64,000 nucleotides of DNA, taken from Diplonema japonicum. Taxonomy: Eukaryota > Euglenozoa > Diplonemea > Diplonemida > Diplonemidae. Positions 8,700 to 21,400 of this stretch are shown here, one piece after another. The translations under genes were made by a program, and so were the position numbers. Position 1 is the stretch's first letter. Every line of letters begins with the position of its first letter. The notes below the pieces were generated by a model. The model had not been told where the DNA came from and searched no databases. It saw nothing but the letters and a program-made list of their open reading frames with translations. Where the stretch lies: contig OZ025722.1 of assembly GCA_964019335.1 (NCBI GenBank), positions 248,001 through 312,000 on the forward strand, in the 5' to 3' direction.

Positions 8700-11600
8700 A
8701 TGGTCAGAAGCCGCATGCCGCTTCTGTTATGGAGCGCGTCACTGCTTGTGGTGCTCGCGGGGGCGCAGGACACGGCACCGTCTACGACAACGACCTCTGA
8801 GCCGCTGACGGTGTTCTCTCTGGCGTCGTCTCTGTCGGAGACGGTGGACGCCTTCAGGGGGACGGTGGCGGACGCGCTGGTGGACCGGGCGGACGCCCTG
8901 ATCGACGCGCTCGGGGTGAAGAGCGCTGTGGAGGCGATGGTGGAGAGCACGGATCGACTGAACGACCTGAAGGACCAGACGGTGGAGGCCCTGGACAACA
9001 TGATGGACTTCCTGGAAGGGGACGAGGTGGACACCTACACGGACGAGCTGACGAACCTCGCGACGAACCTGAAGCCCTACATCCGAACCTTCTCTGGACA
9101 GTGCAACTCGTCGGTGGCCTCGGCAAGCAGGAAGGCCCTGCTCCTGGAGGCGTCGCAGAACCACCTGAAGAGGCGTATCGCGAAGCCGCTGGCGAGGAAC
9201 TGCGACCAGCAGGCCTTCGGGTGCCCGCTCTTCACGGTGACCCTTGGCTTCGACGTCTCTTACACGCGCTTGAAGAAGGGGAACTTCCACTTCACCCCCT
9301 CTGTGGGGCTCGGGGTGAGCGTCGGGGTGGACACGGCCCCTCTGGACAACTGGTACAACCACATCTTTGTCGGGATCGGTCTTGGTTGGGGTGTTGGTTT
9401 CAGCTATGAGTACACGGCTGCTCCTGCTGTTCCTACCCCTGTCCCCACACCTGTTCCTACCCCTGTCCCTACACCGGTTCCTACACCTGTTCCTACACCT
9501 GTCCCTACACCTGTTCCTACACCTGTTCCTACACCGGTTCCTACACCGGTTCCTACACCTGTCCCCACACCTGTTCCGACCCCTGTCCCCACCCCTGTCC
9601 CTACACCTGTTCCGACTCCGGTTCCGACCCCTGTCCCCACCCCTGTCCCCACGCCGGCCCCTACCCCGGAGCCCTCGAGCGCGTGCACGACGGACAACGA
9701 CTGTGGGCTGGACGAGGTCTGCACGATGGGGCTGTGCGTGATGGAGACGACGACGAAAGGGGGGAGGAAGGCGCTGTCCGTGGAGGAGAGGCGGGAGGCG
9801 GAGCTGCTCGCAGCGCCGACGGACAAGAAGGGTTTCTTCGCGAACACGAAGTTCGAGCTGTCTTTGTCGGTGGAGTGGTTCGCGAACGCGGGGGCGTACA
9901 GCGGCTTCGCCTTCACGATCGGGGTGGACATGCCGGAGATCGTGCAGGCGGTGACGGGGATCGAGGGGGCGACGATCGTCTTCACGCACCCGCACTGGAG
10001 GTGCTTCGAGGTGGTGTCGGCGAGCAACTGGTGGGGGAGCGTGCTTTTCGGAGGGTTCGGGCTGACCCTGAAGTCGTGGGAGCTGTTCACGAAGACGAAC
10101 GCGCAGGCGACGGGAGAGATGGACGCGGCGATCGACGGGCTGCAGGAGAAGGTGAAGAAGTCGCTTCCGGAGGTGATCGCGAGTTGGAAGAAGCAGCGGG
10201 CGGAGGCGATCACCGACGCGCTCGGGAACAAGTGGTCCGGGATCGGGTTCAGCCTCGGGATGGCGGCGACCTTGGAGGACACGAACGACAAGACGAGTTT
10301 GGGGTACCGAAAGGAGGAGTGCCCGTTCAACACCCCGGAGCCCCCTGCGGTTCCCGAGGCGAACGACACGGCTTCTATCAACAACAACAACAACAACAAG
10401 AACGGCGGCGGCTCAAGGGAACTCTTGGACTCAGCATCAGACCTCGGAGACTTCGTGGAACTGATAAGACCAGTCCTCAGAGACGGAGAGGTGACGATGC
10501 CCTTCTGCCTCGGAGCCTGCAGCAACCCGACCCCGACCACCTCGATCTCGGGGACCGGACGGATCGGGCAGGCAACGACCTGCGACGGGGTGGAGGCGAG
10601 CGTGTGGTTGGACCAAATAACGATGGCGAACGTGGCCTACCTGGTGACGAGCAACTTCGACAGGGACGTGGCGAACGCCCTGGACACGATCCTGTCGCCC
10701 GTGCTGTCCTTCGGGATCCAGGACACGAAGCTCGCCCTCGCGGCGACGACCTCCGGGGTGAAGCTGTACGCGATCGGGTCGCCGAAGCTTCCGGACGTGC
10801 TGGAGGGGGACTTCTTGGAGGTGATCGCGGACCTCACGTCGAGCTTCCGGGTGTCGGCGAGCGCGGAGCTGACGTTCTCCGGGTCGGCGGTGCTGGAGCT
10901 GCGGGTGGGGACGGACCCGGACAACTCGGAGAGCAACTTCGCCCTCGTGAACACGGCGGGGACCCTCGGGATGAGCATCTACATCCAGTTCGAGCACGTG
11001 TTCGGGGGGACGCCGACGCAGAGCCTCGGGGTGAACATCCCGCTGAAGATCTGCGTGGAGCGGTGCTCTGAGGTCTACGCGAACCGCTACTTCCTGTTCC
11101 TCATCGGGGACCTGTCGCTGGTGGTGAGCCCGACGGCGCAGCTGGTGCGCGGGACCCTCACCATGGACGGGTGGTGGTACCGCGCCTTGGGGCTCCCCTT
11201 CCTCCACATCGGGGACATCGTCCTCGGGGCGGAGTGGGACCTGAAGTCCCCGATCCCGACAGGGTTCGTTATCGGGGGCGCGGTCTGCCTCGGGAAGGAG
11301 GCGAACTGCAAGACGGACACGGCGCCCTTCATCGAGGGCCGCACCTACGTCGGGGTGAGCGCGACCCTCCCGGAGGACAACTTCTTCATCGCGATGGTGT
11401 CGGAGCTCACCATCGGCGGGGTCATCGACCTCGTGTCGGAGTACGTCCCCGCCCTGGACACGGTGTCGATCCCGGGGAAGCTCGGGGAGTCCGGGATCTA
11501 CCCCTACGACAAGGACTACAAGACGAAGTGCGCGGGGCAGCTGGACGGCTACGCGAACGAGACCACGCTGGATTTGGAGTGCTTCGCCTTCTTCTCCTTC

Positions 11601-14600
11601 AGCCCTATCAAGGAGCAGAGGCTGGCCTTCCGGAGCGGGGACGTGGTGATCCCCGCCGGGGTCGCCCTGCAGGGGCGCCTGAACTTCCTCGGCTGGGAGA
11701 TCGCGATCGACCTCGCGGTGAGCAAGACCCGCTTCTACATCAACGCCTGGATGGACCCGGTGGACCTGGACATCGGAGGGTTCAAGATGCGGATCGGGAA
11801 CCGCTTGGAGAACAAGGTGGCGGTGGGCGGGGCGAAGTTCCTGGTGGACCTGCAGGTGGCGCCGTCCCCGAGCGCCCTGATCGACATCGGGGGAGCCTTC
11901 GACATCCCGATGCTGAAGGCGTACGGCTACCTGAACGTGACCCTGAACGCGGAGATCTTCTCCTTCTCGGCGGGGATCAGCCTCTTCGGCGGGGCGCTGT
12001 CCTCGCACGTGAACGTGACCTGGAACTGGGACCTCACCTTCTTCAAGATGGAGCTGCGGGACATGAACTTCCTGGAGGTGGTGAAGATCAAGCAGGTCCT
12101 CTTCATGTACGACTTGACACAACCGATCCCGTACGCCATCTTCCAGTGCAAGATCCAGGTCCTGTTCATAAACCTCGAGGCGAAGGTGGAGGTGAACGGG
12201 AACGAGATCGACTTCGCGGTGACGGTGGACCTGGCGCTCGTGACGACGACGGTGAGCGGGCACGCGACGGTCGCCTCGAGCTTCGAGGACTCGGAGTTCG
12301 ACATCTCTGTGTCGGTGTCTCTGGGGGACCTGGGGCAGGCGATCGTGGACGGGATCAACGACGCGTGCAAGGCGGTGGCGAAGGTGGCGACGGAGGCCTG
12401 GAACTTCGTGGAGGGGAAGGTGCAGGCTTTGTGGACCGGGATCAAGGACGTCTTCAACAACGCTTTGAGCGCGATCAAGAACGCGGTCGGGGCCTTCCTG
12501 GACAGCATCGAGGACGTGATCGCGGACGTGGTGGGGGCGCTGAAGGAGGTCCCGGTGCTCGGGAAGATCGTGGAGGCCGGTGAGAAGCTCCTGGACGGGG
12601 ACTTCGAGGGGGCGGCGCAGTCCTTCGGGAGCGCGATCGGGATCTTCAGCACGGAGGGGCACAAGATCGTGGACGCGGGGGGCAAGAACGAGTACGGGTG
12701 CAAGTACGTGAAGGAGCAGTGGAGGGAGTGCTGGTGCCACGGGCTGTGCGCCTTCGGGAAGACCTGCAAGACGAAGTCCGGGTCGAAGTACGCGGAGCCG
12801 GGGTGCATGGAGGACGTGGCGCTCGCGGCGGCGGAGGTGAAGACGAAGTCCGACAAGATGGCGAAGAAGAGGGGGGTGATCGACGACTCGAAGGAGATCA
12901 ACCCGGGGTTGGAGAGCATCGACGCCGGGACGGCGGTCCCGATGCCGTCGCTGCAGCCGTCGACGGTGTCGGTGCCGTTCGGGTCGAACTCGGCGGCGGC
13001 GGCGGGGGCCTTCAACGGCGGGGTGAAGCAGTACGGCGGGAAGGGCTCTGGCGGCGGGCTGTCCGGGTCGGAGCAGGCGGTGTCCCTCAGCAACATGCCG
13101 TACGACTTCACGTCGCAGGCGAGCTACGACGCGAGCGTGGAGAACACGCAGAACAGGATGGTGACGGCGATGAAGGACAAGGCGCTGGAGAAGCAAGGGG
13201 GGATGGGGAGCGACATCAGCAGCGAGGCGGGGCTGGTGGCGCGGAACCCCCCGGTCCTCGGGGCCGCGACCTCGTACACCTTCCGCTGCGACCAACCGAT
13301 CAACCTGGACAGCCTGAAGCCGCAGCCCGTGTACATCGACCCCGCGTGCACCTCGGGGGCCGTGGTGGTGATGCTGAGGAAGACCACGCTCCCGACCTCG
13401 CAGTTCCCGAACAGGATCTGCGGCTCCTACTTCCTGGAGGTGGTGTGGCAGCTGCAGGACAACCCGGCCTGCGGGGGGACCTCGGACGAGGTGAAGCAGA
13501 TCATCACGGTGGAGCCGGCCCCGCCCGCCTTCTCCTTCTTCCCGGCGGACGCGCACATCAACACGCAGCAGACCCTGGACCCGGCGGTGCTGGGGATCGC
13601 GGAGGGGGAGTCCCCCTGCAAGCAGGAGTTCGACATCTTCTCCGTGGACAGCGACCCGAAGCCGGTGGAAAACCAGTGCGGGAAGTGGACGATCGAGAGG
13701 ACGTGGACGATCGTCCCCTACTTCTCCGACGCGGTGTGCACGGGGACCTTCGCGGACAGCAGCAGCAGGATCCAGACCATTTATATCACGGACGAGACGG
13801 CCCCTGTCTTCACCTACACCCCCGGGGCGGAAATAGAGGTTCCCTTCTTCGAGAACTTCGGGTCGGCGAACCCGATCCCGCTGACGGAGGAGCAGACGCA
13901 CGCCGACTTCGCGGGGATGAACCTGGTGTCGGAGCCGACGACGACGACCTCGGTGGACGGCCCGCTCGTGAGGCAGTCGGTGAACCTGGAGGACGAGCCG
14001 ACCTGCAGGGACCGCGGGCTCGCGCAGCAGACGAGGACCTGGACCACGACCGACAAGTGCGGGAACAGCAGGACCTTCCAGCAGACGGTGAAGGTGCAGC
14101 ACCCTCCGACCGCGCTGACGACGACGCAGCAGTGGACCCCGGCGGACCAGCTCTTCGTCCACTGGGTCGGGATAAACCAGCTCCCCGAGGTGTGCCACGC
14201 CGGGAAGGAGGTGGTCGGGGGCCCGAAGGGGTTCAAGCCGCTGGACGACTCGGCGACGGCGACGCACGACTGCGTGGACGCTCCCTGGACGGAGGACGGG
14301 TGCAGGAGGCTGGCCCCCGAGACCCCGACCTACACGGAGCAGGTCTACTCGGAGCCGCCGCGCTTCGTGAGCTTCCCCTCGGACATCACGATCAACACGA
14401 CGCACTCGCTCCACCCGGACAGCGGGCTGGGGAGCCTACTGCGGGACCCCCCTCAGCATCCCCTTCCGCGACGCGGAGCCCGTCCTCATCTCCTGCGGGG
14501 TGTGGGAGATCAAGCGAACCTGGAAGGTGCAGCCGCACTACAAGGACTGCGGGGAGGACTTCGACGCCTACCCGGACTCCCTGACGACGACGCGCGTGCA

Positions 14601-15954
14601 GACGATCACGGTGGAGGACCTGTTCGCCCCCGAGTTCATCGAGACCCCCGAGGCGGACCAGTTCGTGCACTTCCTGTCGGACTACGGCCCCTCGGTGACG
14701 GGGGTGCCCCTCGTGGAGGACATCGCGACCCACCCGGACATGGCAGCCCTGAACCTCGTCTCCTACCCGATCAAGCTGGAGTACGCGGACGTCGCCTTCG
14801 ACTTCCACAGCGACGCGCAGAGCTGCAGCGAGGGGCTCGCCGCGGTGACGAGGAGGTGGACCACCCGCGACCGCTGCGAGACCACGGCGACCTGGGAGCA
14901 GGTGGTGCGGGTGGAGCACCCGCGCGCGGAGGGCGGGATGGGGGAGATGGGGAACGCCACCCAGTTCCAGGCCTTCTCCGTCGGGGACATTTATTTGGAG
15001 AACACGACCGTCGGGGACGTCGGCTCCGTGGAGGAGGTGACCCTGAAGAGGAGCGTCGCCGACAGGGTCGTCGCGGGGATCGCGGAGCCGCTGACGGACC
15101 ACTGCGGGATGCCCGTCCAGGAGCTCGGGGACAGCGCAGCCGACAACATCACCGACTTCTCGGAGGCGCTCCTGAACCTCCCGCCCCTCCGCACGGGGGC
15201 CATGAAGATCACCTGCCCCGACCAGAACCAGTCCCTCTGCAAGGTCGACATGCTGACCCCCAACTCCACAACGAAGGTCACCATCGACGACGACAACAAC
15301 ATGCTGCTCGAGGGCGACGGCGACCTGTACAACATCTTCTCGGTGAAGGGGAACGAGTGGCTCATTCCTACTCCGGAACTTTTGCACAAGACCTGGTGGG
15401 GCTGGGACCACTGGCACCACAAGTGGAAAAAGGATTTGTGGGCAACAGACCCGAAGCCGACCATGACTGTGAGGGCATCTGGATGGGTCATCATGAACAT
15501 TAAGTACGGACACCTGGACCACAAGCTGGACACCCTGAGAGACACCATTTTCGAGGGGAAGTCCCTCGGGGCCCCCTTCACCATCTACAACATGAAGCAG
15601 ATCTGCGAGAGCCACAGCGACTGGCACAGGGAGAGGGAGTGCAGGTACATCCACCACTGGTGGGGCTGGCACCATTGGCACCACCATGGTCACCACCACG
15701 GGCACAGCCACCACGGGAACCACGGGCACCACACCTGGCACTGGCACTCCCACTGGAAGGGCTTCCACGACACCAACATGCTGCTGAAGAACGTGACCCT
15801 GCACGGGACCCTCGTCACCCAAGATGAGAGGGTGAGGCTCGAGATCGAGAAGTCGAGGGTCTATGGGCAGGTCATCTCCGCTGGGAGAAAATTGTACGTA
15901 GAGGACACACAGTTCCACTGCAACCTCTTCCCTGCCAACACCCCGTGCCCGTAG
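8700..15954 (+). pseudogene. Giant secreted His/Trp-rich protein gene, copy 1 (frameshifted)
   Basis: This copy matches copies 2-4 from about seven bases before the ATG onward, and encodes the same signal peptide, 19-unit VPTP stalk and beta-rich body for 1,911 residues. At 14434 a 14-bp stretch present in the other copies (24163-24176 in copy 2) is missing, flanked by AG in the intact copies. The frame is lost and translation would run through about 355 unrelated Pro/Arg/Gly-rich residues to a stop at 15503. The original frame resumes downstream and stays open to a TAG at 15952-15954, with CAG turned into TAG one codon earlier than in the other copies. The open downstream frame suggests the break is recent, or a sequencing or assembly error. 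The region 15369-15806 differs from the other copies, while upstream parts look identical. Confidence 0.8.
9429..9656 (+). repeat. 12-bp VPTP minisatellite, 19 units (copy 1)
   Basis: Nineteen in-frame 12-bp units of the type GTTCCTACACCT encode (VPTP)19, followed by one APTP unit. The units vary at silent positions (gtt/gtc, cct/ccc/ccg). Confidence 0.95.
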
Positions 15955-16798
15955 TAGCGATGGCTGTCAAGAGGGGAAGGGCTTACTTCGACACTAGTTT
16001 GTATGCGCGGATTTATAGCCGTTGAGGCTAGTCATTTTGTGGAGTTGTTTGCCTTTACTTTTTCATTCTTTTTTTTTCTCTTTTTATCTATACTATTTTA
16101 TTTTATTTTTTTTAGCCACTCCGGAATTTCACAGACTTTTCTGCTCTGATGTTTCAAATGTGGGTTCTTGAAGAAGTTTTATTCTCATCACTTTACTATT
16201 GTTGAGCGAGACAGGGGGTTGTATTGAGTACTCGCAAATCCGTCCCCCCCCCCCCCCCCCCCCCTTGTAGAACTTAGGGACAGTAAAGAAAAAAGAAAAG
16301 AAAAAGAGAGAAGAGGAAGGGGGGGGGGGGGGGGGAAAGGGCTTAATAATGGCTTTGGCTCCAAAAGAAAAAAAAAAGAAGCACGTTCTCCTCTTGTTCT
16401 TTTTTTTTTTTTTTTAATATTTTTCTATTTTTTTCTGTTGTTCCAGTATTATCTCCCCCCTTTTCCGGCCTCTCATCTTTTTGGTTTCCGATGACCTTGA
16501 TCTCACCTTCTTGTGTTTTCATTTCCCAGTAAAATTGTGTAAGATGGCTATCATCATGGACTTGTGATGTGGAGCGGAGGTTATCGTCAATTGTAAAGAA
16601 CACATCAACACAGGTAGAAGCCCGGGTGTGGAAATGAAAAAGGGAGTTGAGAAGGAAGCAAAGGAGAGAGTCTGGCTTGTCTAGACCTGGAAGGAGGGGA
16701 GCAAAGAAGAGAGAGAGGGGAAAAGAAATATTTTTTTAGCCAATATTTTTTTTTTATAGACTAACGTTTTCTTTCATTTTTTTTTTCTTTCGCTTCAA

Positions 16799-16963
16799 AT
16801 CCGTTAAGTGACCCGGCCTTTGTTCCATAGTGGTTTCTCGCAGGGGCCACATAGATTTTTCCAGAAAATCCATAGGGGCCACATTGGGCCCTGTCTCGAG
16901 AAAGCAATTGGAAATTTTGTTTGTTCGTCATTTCGTCGATTTCTGTTGTGACGCTTAACGGAT
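16799..16963. repeat. 165-bp imperfect inverted-repeat element
   Basis: ATCCGTTAAG at 16799-16808 pairs perfectly with CTTAACGGAT at 16954-16963. TTTCTCG (16834-16840) pairs with CGAGAAA (16897-16903). The direct repeat AGGGGCCACAT occurs twice inside (16842 and 16875). The element could be a small MITE-like insertion or a structured RNA. No flanking target-site duplication was recognised. Confidence 0.4.
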
Positions 16964-17086
16964 CCGGGGTGTTTGAAAAATATTTTCCTACAAAAACAAA
17001 ATGTTGTAAAAAAAAAAAGTAGAACGGGAAAAAAAAAAAAAAAAAAAAGAGAAAAAAGGATTTTTTTTAAAGGGGTAAAAAAGAAG

Positions 17087-17120
<34 letters not shown>

Positions 17121-17688
17121 AGACGAGAAGGCCGACGACCCTTTATTTTTTTTTTTGTTGTTCCTGCCTCTCGGTATTACCCTTTTTTTTTTGTTTGCCT
17201 TTTAATATCTTTTTTTTTTGTTTCCTTTTATTGAGGGTGGTCCACAATCGGATTTGCCCTTAAATATCGCTTCCCCCCTCCCCTACTGGACCCCCTTCCA
17301 TTTACACTTCCATTCAGTGTTGTTTCTGTTGTTCATAACGCATAAACCGGGGGGGGGGGGGGGGGGGGGGAATACATACAGTGCCCAAGAAACACTTTTT
17401 GCATTTTCCTTGAATTCCCGTTCCAAAGGCGTGTCAAGTCAGGTAGGGATCGCGCCTGCATTACCTCTGCAGAAACTCTCTTCTATGAGCTCATCCACAA
17501 TACAATTTGCACACTCGTTTTAAAAATAAAGCAACCGGCGAGCATTTTGATCTATATGGTTGATCAAGCCTAGACCGCACACAAAGTGGTGGACTACTTT
17601 TCTACTTAGAAATTTAACAGGGGTTCTTTGCTACCCTAGGAGGGTCATTTGTGTGGATATTTTTTTCCCGGACGAGCTCATATAAAAA

Positions 17689-17719
<31 letters not shown>

Positions 17720-17829
17720 GTAAACAGCATGCAACTCCCCTTTGCGCACTGAAATATTCTGAGCTACGTCCCAAACCTTGATTTGGCCACATCAAAGGTA
17801 TAACTAGCTCAGTCAATCCTGAATATTCT

Positions 17830-17870
<41 letters not shown>

Positions 17871-17952
17871 TTTCTATTATTCTTCCTCTCTTTCTTCCTC
17901 CCTCCCCCCCCCTTTTTTTTACACATAGGTACTCTTGCTGGTGATGATCTTT

Positions 17953-17970
17953 TCTCTTCTTTGAAAGAGA
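17953..17970 (+). other. Hairpin-capable block upstream of copy 2
   Basis: TCTCTTCTTTGAAAGAGA can fold on itself. It occupies the same place relative to a downstream GATCAAG-CCAAGAAACA block as stronger hairpins upstream of copies 3 and 4 and downstream of the array. Confidence 0.35.
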
Positions 17971-18334
17971 TCAAGTCCAAGAAACATACCTTTACTCCCC
18001 CCCCCTTTATTATCACAAGCACATATTTTCTTCTTTATTTTTTCTCTACCCCCCCCCCCCCCCTCTTCCTCTTTACTTTTTGGTTTTTCCACCTACACAA
18101 CCACTCCAAATATCGTGGCGTCGTTCGCGTTTTATTTTGTTATTTTTTCTGCTTCTTTTTTTTCTCTTCTTTTTTAGTTTGCGTACATCCAGCACACTAC
18201 TTTAAAAAAAAATACTTTGGTACATTCCAAACTTCCTCTTTTGTCCCCCCCCCCCCCCCCCCTCTCTCTCTCTCACCATTAACCCCTTTCCTTCTATTTT
18301 TTACAAGTAACAAAAGCAATTGTCACTTACAACA

Positions 18335-18335
18335 G
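18335..18335 (+). promoter_or_regulatory. Candidate leader acceptor of giant gene copy 2
   Basis: CTTACAACAG ends at 18335, followed by GTTGACAAACAAAC, identical to copies 3 and 4. The ATG is 93 bases downstream. ACAAG at 18306, directly after a T-rich tract, is an alternative. Confidence 0.35.
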
Positions 18336-18427
18336 GTTGACAAACAAACAAAAAAAAAAAGAAAAAGACTAAAAAGGGGAAGCACCCCATCTCCCTTTTA
18401 AAAAAAAAAAAAAAAAAAAAAAAAGCA

Positions 18428-21400
18428 ATGGTCAGAAGCCGCATGCCGCTTCTGTTATGGAGCGCGTCACTGCTTGTGGTGCTCGCGGGGGCGCAGGACA
18501 CGGCACCGTCTACGACAACGACCTCTGAGCCGCTGACGGTGTTCTCTCTGGCGTCGTCTCTGTCGGAGACGGTGGACGCCTTCAGGGGGACGGTGGCGGA
18601 CGCGCTGGTGGACCGGGCGGACGCCCTGATCGACGCGCTCGGGGTGAAGAGCGCTGTGGAGGCGATGGTGGAGAGCACGGATCGACTGAACGACCTGAAG
18701 GACCAGACGGTGGAGGCCCTGGACAACATGATGGACTTCCTGGAAGGGGACGAGGTGGACACCTACACGGACGAGCTGACGAACCTCGCGACGAACCTGA
18801 AGCCCTACATCCGAACCTTCTCTGGACAGTGCAACTCGTCGGTGGCCTCGGCAAGCAGGAAGGCCCTGCTCCTGGAGGCGTCGCAGAACCACCTGAAGAG
18901 GCGTATCGCGAAGCCGCTGGCGAGGAACTGCGACCAGCAGGCCTTCGGGTGCCCGCTCTTCACGGTGACCCTTGGCTTCGACGTCTCTTACACGCGCTTG
19001 AAGAAGGGGAACTTCCACTTCACCCCCTCTGTGGGGCTCGGGGTGAGCGTCGGGGTGGACACGGCCCCTCTGGACAACTGGTACAACCACATCTTTGTCG
19101 GGATCGGTCTTGGTTGGGGTGTTGGTTTCAGCTATGAGTACACGGCTGCTCCTGCTGTTCCTACCCCTGTCCCCACACCTGTTCCTACCCCTGTCCCTAC
19201 ACCGGTTCCTACACCTGTTCCTACACCTGTCCCTACACCTGTTCCTACACCTGTTCCTACACCGGTTCCTACACCGGTTCCTACACCTGTCCCCACACCT
19301 GTTCCGACCCCTGTCCCCACCCCTGTCCCTACACCTGTTCCGACTCCGGTTCCGACCCCTGTCCCCACCCCTGTCCCCACGCCGGCCCCTACCCCGGAGC
19401 CCTCGAGCGCGTGCACGACGGACAACGACTGTGGGCTGGACGAGGTCTGCACGATGGGGCTGTGCGTGATGGAGACGACGACGAAAGGGGGGAGGAAGGC
19501 GCTGTCCGTGGAGGAGAGGCGGGAGGCGGAGCTGCTCGCAGCGCCGACGGACAAGAAGGGTTTCTTCGCGAACACGAAGTTCGAGCTGTCTTTGTCGGTG
19601 GAGTGGTTCGCGAACGCGGGGGCGTACAGCGGCTTCGCCTTCACGATCGGGGTGGACATGCCGGAGATCGTGCAGGCGGTGACGGGGATCGAGGGGGCGA
19701 CGATCGTCTTCACGCACCCGCACTGGAGGTGCTTCGAGGTGGTGTCGGCGAGCAACTGGTGGGGGAGCGTGCTTTTCGGAGGGTTCGGGCTGACCCTGAA
19801 GTCGTGGGAGCTGTTCACGAAGACGAACGCGCAGGCGACGGGAGAGATGGACGCGGCGATCGACGGGCTGCAGGAGAAGGTGAAGAAGTCGCTTCCGGAG
19901 GTGATCGCGAGTTGGAAGAAGCAGCGGGCGGAGGCGATCACCGACGCGCTCGGGAACAAGTGGTCCGGGATCGGGTTCAGCCTCGGGATGGCGGCGACCT
20001 TGGAGGACACGAACGACAAGACGAGTTTGGGGTACCGAAAGGAGGAGTGCCCGTTCAACACCCCGGAGCCCCCTGCGGTTCCCGAGGCGAACGACACGGC
20101 TTCTATCAACAACAACAACAACAACAAGAACGGCGGCGGCTCAAGGGAACTCTTGGACTCAGCATCAGACCTCGGAGACTTCGTGGAACTGATAAGACCA
20201 GTCCTCAGAGACGGAGAGGTGACGATGCCCTTCTGCCTCGGAGCCTGCAGCAACCCGACCCCGACCACCTCGATCTCGGGGACCGGACGGATCGGGCAGG
20301 CAACGACCTGCGACGGGGTGGAGGCGAGCGTGTGGTTGGACCAAATAACGATGGCGAACGTGGCCTACCTGGTGACGAGCAACTTCGACAGGGACGTGGC
20401 GAACGCCCTGGACACGATCCTGTCGCCCGTGCTGTCCTTCGGGATCCAGGACACGAAGCTCGCCCTCGCGGCGACGACCTCCGGGGTGAAGCTGTACGCG
20501 ATCGGGTCGCCGAAGCTTCCGGACGTGCTGGAGGGGGACTTCTTGGAGGTGATCGCGGACCTCACGTCGAGCTTCCGGGTGTCGGCGAGCGCGGAGCTGA
20601 CGTTCTCCGGGTCGGCGGTGCTGGAGCTGCGGGTGGGGACGGACCCGGACAACTCGGAGAGCAACTTCGCCCTCGTGAACACGGCGGGGACCCTCGGGAT
20701 GAGCATCTACATCCAGTTCGAGCACGTGTTCGGGGGGACGCCGACGCAGAGCCTCGGGGTGAACATCCCGCTGAAGATCTGCGTGGAGCGGTGCTCTGAG
20801 GTCTACGCGAACCGCTACTTCCTGTTCCTCATCGGGGACCTGTCGCTGGTGGTGAGCCCGACGGCGCAGCTGGTGCGCGGGACCCTCACCATGGACGGGT
20901 GGTGGTACCGCGCCTTGGGGCTCCCCTTCCTCCACATCGGGGACATCGTCCTCGGGGCGGAGTGGGACCTGAAGTCCCCGATCCCGACAGGGTTCGTTAT
21001 CGGGGGCGCGGTCTGCCTCGGGAAGGAGGCGAACTGCAAGACGGACACGGCGCCCTTCATCGAGGGCCGCACCTACGTCGGGGTGAGCGCGACCCTCCCG
21101 GAGGACAACTTCTTCATCGCGATGGTGTCGGAGCTCACCATCGGCGGGGTCATCGACCTCGTGTCGGAGTACGTCCCCGCCCTGGACACGGTGTCGATCC
21201 CGGGGAAGCTCGGGGAGTCCGGGATCTACCCCTACGACAAGGACTACAAGACGAAGTGCGCGGGGCAGCTGGACGGCTACGCGAACGAGACCACGCTGGA
21301 TTTGGAGTGCTTCGCCTTCTTCTCCTTCAGCCCTATCAAGGAGCAGAGGCTGGCCTTCCGGAGCGGGGACGTGGTGATCCCCGCCGGGGTCGCCCTGCAG

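Larger units (their letters stand above)
15955..18427. other. Spacer between giant gene copies 1 and 2 (2,473 bp)
   Basis: No convincing gene. It carries long homopolymers: C-runs at 16246 and 18240, G-runs at 16320 and 17348, and A/T runs near 17090 and 17840. It also has an imperfect inverted-repeat element at 16799-16963. The last ~680 bp (from GCGCACTGAAAT at 17744) are a diverged relative of the promoter-proximal half of the spacer between copies 2 and 3. They share the AGATCAAG-CCAAGAAACA block and the CCAAATATCG-GG block. The first part has no counterpart elsewhere in the window. Confidence 0.7.

Noticed and set aside
9429-9656. CRISPR-like array
   Set aside because: The units are contiguous 12-bp coding repeats without spacers, inside an open reading frame of a eukaryotic gene.
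14435-15503. Frameshifted C-terminus of copy 1 as a novel domain
   Set aside because: It equals the shadow frame of the other copies and is Pro/Arg/Gly-rich. It arises from the 14-bp loss rather than from selection.
17961-18401. Open frame in the spacer before copy 2
   Set aside because: Pro/Phe/Ser homopolymer translation, not shared with the other spacers.
15955-18427. tRNA, SL RNA or snRNA genes in the large spacers
   Set aside because: I looked for cloverleaf arms, GTTC-type T loops and conserved leader motifs by eye and found none that held together. A covariance-model scan would be decisive.
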